From: Rhizobium redzepovicii
Lineage (GTDB): Bacteria; Pseudomonadota; Alphaproteobacteria; Rhizobiales; Rhizobiaceae
Reading direction: 5' to 3'
NCBI RefSeq assembly: GCF_019793435.1
Contig: NZ_JAILYH010000011.1
Coordinates: 124,001 to 188,000, forward strand
Length of the DNA stretch: 64,000 bases
This document shows, piece after piece, positions 61,256-64,000 of this stretch. How positions within the stretch are numbered: the first letter of the stretch is position 1; every line of letters starts with the position of its first letter. A program made the translations under genes and the position numbers. The notes under the pieces are model-generated. The model worked only from the letters and a program-made list of their open reading frames with translations. It ran no database searches and had not been told where the DNA came from.

Positions 61256-62515
61256 TCACTTGGCCGGCTTGTACCAGCTGTCGAGGCCCTTCTGGAGCTT
61301 TTCGGCAGCGACCTTCGGCGTATCGGTGCCGTTGATCACGTTGGCGGACTCGACCCAGGTCTCGTTTTCAAGGTTCGGCGTGCCGCGTGACAGGATCTGG
61401 TAGGTCGAGCGCACGGTCGACTTGTACGGACCGCGCCAGGACACGAATTCCTGAGCGAGTGGATCGGACATCTTGACCGGGTTGGAGTTCAGGCTGAAGA
61501 AGCCCGGCAGCGCGTTGGCGTAGATATCGGCGAACTCGGGCGATGCGACCCAGCTGAGGAATTTCTTGGCTTCCTCGGCATGCGTGCTCTTCGCGTTTAG
61601 GGCAACGCCGATATCGGGATGGTCGGAGATGTAGCCGGTGTCACCGGCCTTCGGAACCGGCGGCGGGAACGCGCCCATCTTGAACTGGGCCTGCGTGTTG
61701 AACAGCGCGATTTCCCAGGAACCGGCCGGATAGATCGCGGCGCGGCCAAGCGTGAAGAGGTTCTGGCTGTCCGAGTAGGTCTGGGCTTCGAAGCCGTCCC
61801 CGAGATAGGGCTTCCACTTGGCAAGCTCTTCGTAGGGCTTGACCCAGTCGGCGTCCGTCAGCTTCTGCTTGCCGGCGATAAGCGCTTCGCGGCCCTCTTC
61901 ACCCTTCCAGTAGTTCGGGCCGATGTTCTGGTAGCCCATAGTCGCGGCTTCCCAGAGATCCTTCGTGCCCATGGCGAGCGGGATGTAGGTACCGTCGGCC
62001 TTGATCTTGTCGAGGGCTGCATAGAACTCGTCCTGCGTCTTCGGCACGGAGATGCCGAGCTTGTCGAAGGCATCTTTGTTGTAGATGAAGCCGTGGATGA
62101 CCGAAGCCATCGGCACGCAGAAGGTCGACTTGCCGTCGTCGGTGGTCCAAGCCGCCTTGGCGACGGCTGAGAAGTTCTCCATGCCCGGCAGGCTGGTAAT
62201 GTCGACGAGCTGCTTCTTGTTGAAGAGTTCCAGCGAAGCGTCGAACGGGCGGCAGGTGATGATGTCCCCTGCGGAGCCGGCATCGAGCTTGGCGTTCAGC
62301 GAGGCATTGTATTCGGTCGGCGCGGTCGGCGAGAAGACGATCTTGATGCCCGGGTTCTTCGCTTCGAAGGCCGGAATGATCTTCTCCTGCCAGATCTGCA
62401 GGTCGTCGTTACGCCAGCTTTCGACTGTCAGCGTGACGTCGGCGGCATGGACGAGACCTGCCGAAGTCAGCAGGCTGGAGGCAAGCAGAAAGCTTTTCAG
62501 AGCAGTGTTTTTCAT
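61256..62515 (-). CDS. Carbohydrate ABC importer substrate-binding protein
   Basis: A 419-residue periplasmic protein of the CUT1 extracellular family 1. The signal peptide is about 24 residues (cleavage near VHA-AD). The mature start VTLTVESWRNDDLQIWQEKI and PGIKIVFSPTAP segment are typical of sugar-binding proteins. The C-terminus is aromatic-rich (LDSWYKPAK). It heads the operon and is divergent from a NagK-like kinase, so an amino sugar such as N-acetylglucosamine or chitobiose is the likely ligand (inferred). Confidence 0.9.
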   Translation of the reverse strand: MKNTALKSFLLASSLLTSAGLVHAADVTLTVESWRNDDLQIWQEKIIPAFEAKNPGIKIVFSPTAPTEYNASLNAKLDAGSAGDIITCRPFDASLELFNKKQLVDITSLPGMENFSAVAKAAWTTDDGKSTFCVPMASVIHGFIYNKDAFDKLGISVPKTQDEFYAALDKIKADGTYIPLAMGTKDLWEAATMGYQNIGPNYWKGEEGREALIAGKQKLTDADWVKPYEELAKWKPYLGDGFEAQTYSDSQNLFTLGRAAIYPAGSWEIALFNTQAQFKMGAFPPPVPKAGDTGYISDHPDIGVALNAKSTHAEEAKKFLSWVASPEFADIYANALPGFFSLNSNPVKMSDPLAQEFVSWRGPYKSTVRSTYQILSRGTPNLENETWVESANVINGTDTPKVAAEKLQKGLDSWYKPAK

Positions 62516-63046
62516 TTCCCTCTCCTGTGTTTTGAGCGCCGCAAGGCGCTGTTTTCGATCTGAAACAAGCAATTGGTGTGCTTGAGGAAACACCCAACGC
62601 CTCTTGGAGGGCCGCCAGCACCTGCCGGCCCCGAAAGCTCGACGGACGCAAAGGCGGATCGCTTGCGGCCGGACTGCGCGCTGCCCCGTGACCTGCATCG
62701 GGCGCGGCAAAATTGATCGGGAAAAGCCGATGGATACCGAACTTCGCCACCAGTCTGACAAGCGGTGGGTCGTTCTCTCGATCATCCTCGAAGCGGTTCC
62801 GGCTTGGCTTTGCCGCCGGTTTTCGCGGGCTTCGATGTGCTGTTCCCTTTTGCCGAATTAAGTCCAAAAAAATACCAATTGTCCAGCCGAATTTAACTTT
62901 TCTGCCCCAAAAAATTCATTAAAAAATTTTATCAAATAAAATCAACATGATAAAAAGACGAATTTTCTCTATCATTCCCACTTGGTAAATGGTATTTTTT
63001 TGGTATTGTAATAAAAAACATAGGGAACGGCGTATTCGGAGGCCCG
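62516..63046. promoter_or_regulatory. Divergent promoter region with TGGTATT repeats
   Basis: The 531-base gap between the sugar-binding protein and the kinase has no gene. AATACCAATT lies at 62871-62880, and TGGTAAA, TGGTATT and TGGTATT lie at 62983, 62990 and 63001, all on the same side of the AT-rich core (62865-63020). They look like operators for a regulator of both transcripts. GGAGG precedes the kinase start. The rest (62530-62860) shows nothing. Confidence 0.5.
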
Positions 63047-63931
63047 ATGACGGAGCTTGCAATCGGCATAGACGGCGGTGGAACGAGCTGCCGAGCCGCG
63101 GTCGCGGACAGACACGGCAATGTCATCGGCCGCGGCAAAGCAGGCCCGGCCAATATCCTGTCCGATTTGGAAAATTCTCTTCTCAACATTGTCGAATCCG
63201 CCCGGCAGGCGCTGATAGATGCAGGACTTGCGGCTGAAACCATCGCCTCTGTTGCATCAGTCGTCGGCGTCGCCGGCGCCAATGTCACGGATTACGGGCA
63301 GCGAATAAAAAAGGCCCTGCCCTTTGCCGAAGGCCGCGTCGTCACCGATGCGCTAATTGCCCTACAGGGCGCGCTCGGCGATGGCGACGGCATCGTCGGG
63401 GCCTTCGGCACCGGCTCGGTCTATAATGCCCGCAGGAACGGCCGGCTGAACGGCATCGGCGGTTGGGGCTTCATCGTCGGCGACCAGGCAAGCGGCGCCC
63501 GCCTCGGCCGCGACCTGATGGAGCGATCGCTGCTCGCCCATGACGGCGTGCGCCCGTCGTCTCCCATGACCGAAGCGATCATGGCCGAATACGGCAGCGA
63601 TCCTGAGCGCATCGTCGAGTTCGCGCATTCGGCAAGACCGATGGATTTTGCCCGCTATGCACCTGTGGTCTTCGAACATGCGGCTAAGGGCGATGCCGTC
63701 GCGGTCGGCATCATCACGGACGCGGCAACGGCAATCGGCGAAAGCCTCGAAGCGCTGCTCTGGCCTGAATGCCCGTCGATCTGCCTGCTCGGCGGCCTTG
63801 CAGGAGCCTATGAGCCGTGGCTTTCCGAACGCTACAAGGCACGGCTTGCCAGGCCGAAGGGCGATGCCCTGCAGGGTGCGGTCGAACTTGCCGTCAAGCT
63901 CCTGCACGACGAACAGAGAGGTGCGGCATGA
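63047..63931 (+). CDS. BadF/BadG-type kinase, probable N-acetylglucosamine kinase
   Basis: A 294-residue ASKHA-fold kinase. The phosphate-1 loop is IGIDGGGTSCRAAVADRHGN near residue 5, an adenosine-contacting GAFGTGSV near 118 and GGWGFIVGDQASGARLGRD near 135 match N-acetylglucosamine kinase. It probably phosphorylates the sugar imported by the divergent ABC system. Its stop overlaps the start of the next gene (ATGA), so both are coupled. Confidence 0.87.
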   Translation: MTELAIGIDGGGTSCRAAVADRHGNVIGRGKAGPANILSDLENSLLNIVESARQALIDAGLAAETIASVASVVGVAGANVTDYGQRIKKALPFAEGRVVTDALIALQGALGDGDGIVGAFGTGSVYNARRNGRLNGIGGWGFIVGDQASGARLGRDLMERSLLAHDGVRPSSPMTEAIMAEYGSDPERIVEFAHSARPMDFARYAPVVFEHAAKGDAVAVGIITDAATAIGESLEALLWPECPSICLLGGLAGAYEPWLSERYKARLARPKGDALQGAVELAVKLLHDEQRGAA

Positions 63932-64000
63932 CCGACGACCTGGCCACCCTCCTGTCCCTGGAGCGTCTGCAGGCGGCCGGCACCGGCCCGCTCTACGTCA
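63928..64000 (+). CDS. Start of a gene cut by the window end, possibly a GntR regulator
   Basis: Only the first 24 codons are visible (MTDDLATLLSLERLQAAGTG then PLYV). A TGPLYV stretch just before the winged helix is common at the start of GntR/HutC regulators, and such a regulator often follows nagK-like genes. The evidence is thin; an SIS-domain or deacetylase gene remains possible. Confidence 0.45.
   Translation, partial: MTDDLATLLSLERLQAAGTGPLYV

Noticed and set aside
60036..61403. A 455-codon plus-strand open frame
   Set aside because: Antisense to the MalF-like permease and crosses a mosaic repeat; no family resemblance.

Overview
The window reads as chromosomal DNA of a fast-growing Rhizobiaceae species, most likely Rhizobium of the leguminosarum/etli type. 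The reasons are high GC, dense coding with ATGA-type overlaps, an alphaproteobacterial division and cell-wall (dcw) cluster, an alpha-type RNase P RNA, PPi-type phosphofructokinase, the betaine-lipid genes btaA-btaB, many solute ABC transporters, and two copies of a rhizobial mosaic intergenic repeat. Species placement is an inference from gene content. No phage, CRISPR array, tRNA or complete insertion sequence was seen.

Layout. (1) 1-14.4 kb: the 3' end of a sugar-nucleotide epimerase converges on a minus-strand dcw operon, transcribed mraZ-rsmH-ftsL-ftsI-murE-murF-mraY-murD-ftsW-murG-murC-murB. Upstream of mraZ lie four TGGG repeats in 10-bp register, matching the known MraZ box, and then rnpB. 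ddl, ftsQ, ftsA and ftsZ are not here. (2) 15-30 kb: tandem FAD oxidoreductases, several peptidoglycan hydrolases (two SLT transglycosylases, an amidase, a GH25 muramidase, an MltB-like enzyme), a DnaJ/TerB protein, pfp, a LysE exporter, a serine hydrolase, btaAB and a DMT permease. (3) 30-44 kb: a 25-residue membrane peptide, metF behind an ArsR-methyltransferase regulator with a perfect 16-bp palindrome, ettA, RNase T2, a hydrolase/permease/CoA-transferase/TPP-enzyme group, RidA, a DUF442 phosphatase-like protein, an L,D-transpeptidase and an orphan ParA.

(4) 44.6-57 kb is the most interesting part. A minus-strand group encodes an iron alcohol dehydrogenase, an aldehyde dehydrogenase, a glutamine-synthetase-like gamma-glutamyl ligase, an APC permease and an N-formylglutamate-amidohydrolase-like enzyme. 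It is divergent from an RpiR regulator and a polyamine/phosphonate-type ABC importer. Taken together this suggests catabolism of an amino alcohol (ethanolamine-like) through gamma-glutamylated intermediates, with alcohol dehydrogenase and amidohydrolase in place of PuuB and PuuD. PhoB-box-like 11-bp repeats precede the importer and, more weakly, lie in the regulator/hydrolase intergenic region and upstream of btaA.

(5) 57-64 kb: a carbohydrate ABC importer with a Gfo/Idh/MocA dehydrogenase, divergent from a BadF/NagK-type kinase and the start of a further gene. This looks like an amino-sugar (probably N-acetylglucosamine) locus with TGGTATT repeats as candidate operators. One copy of the mosaic repeat sits inside this operon.
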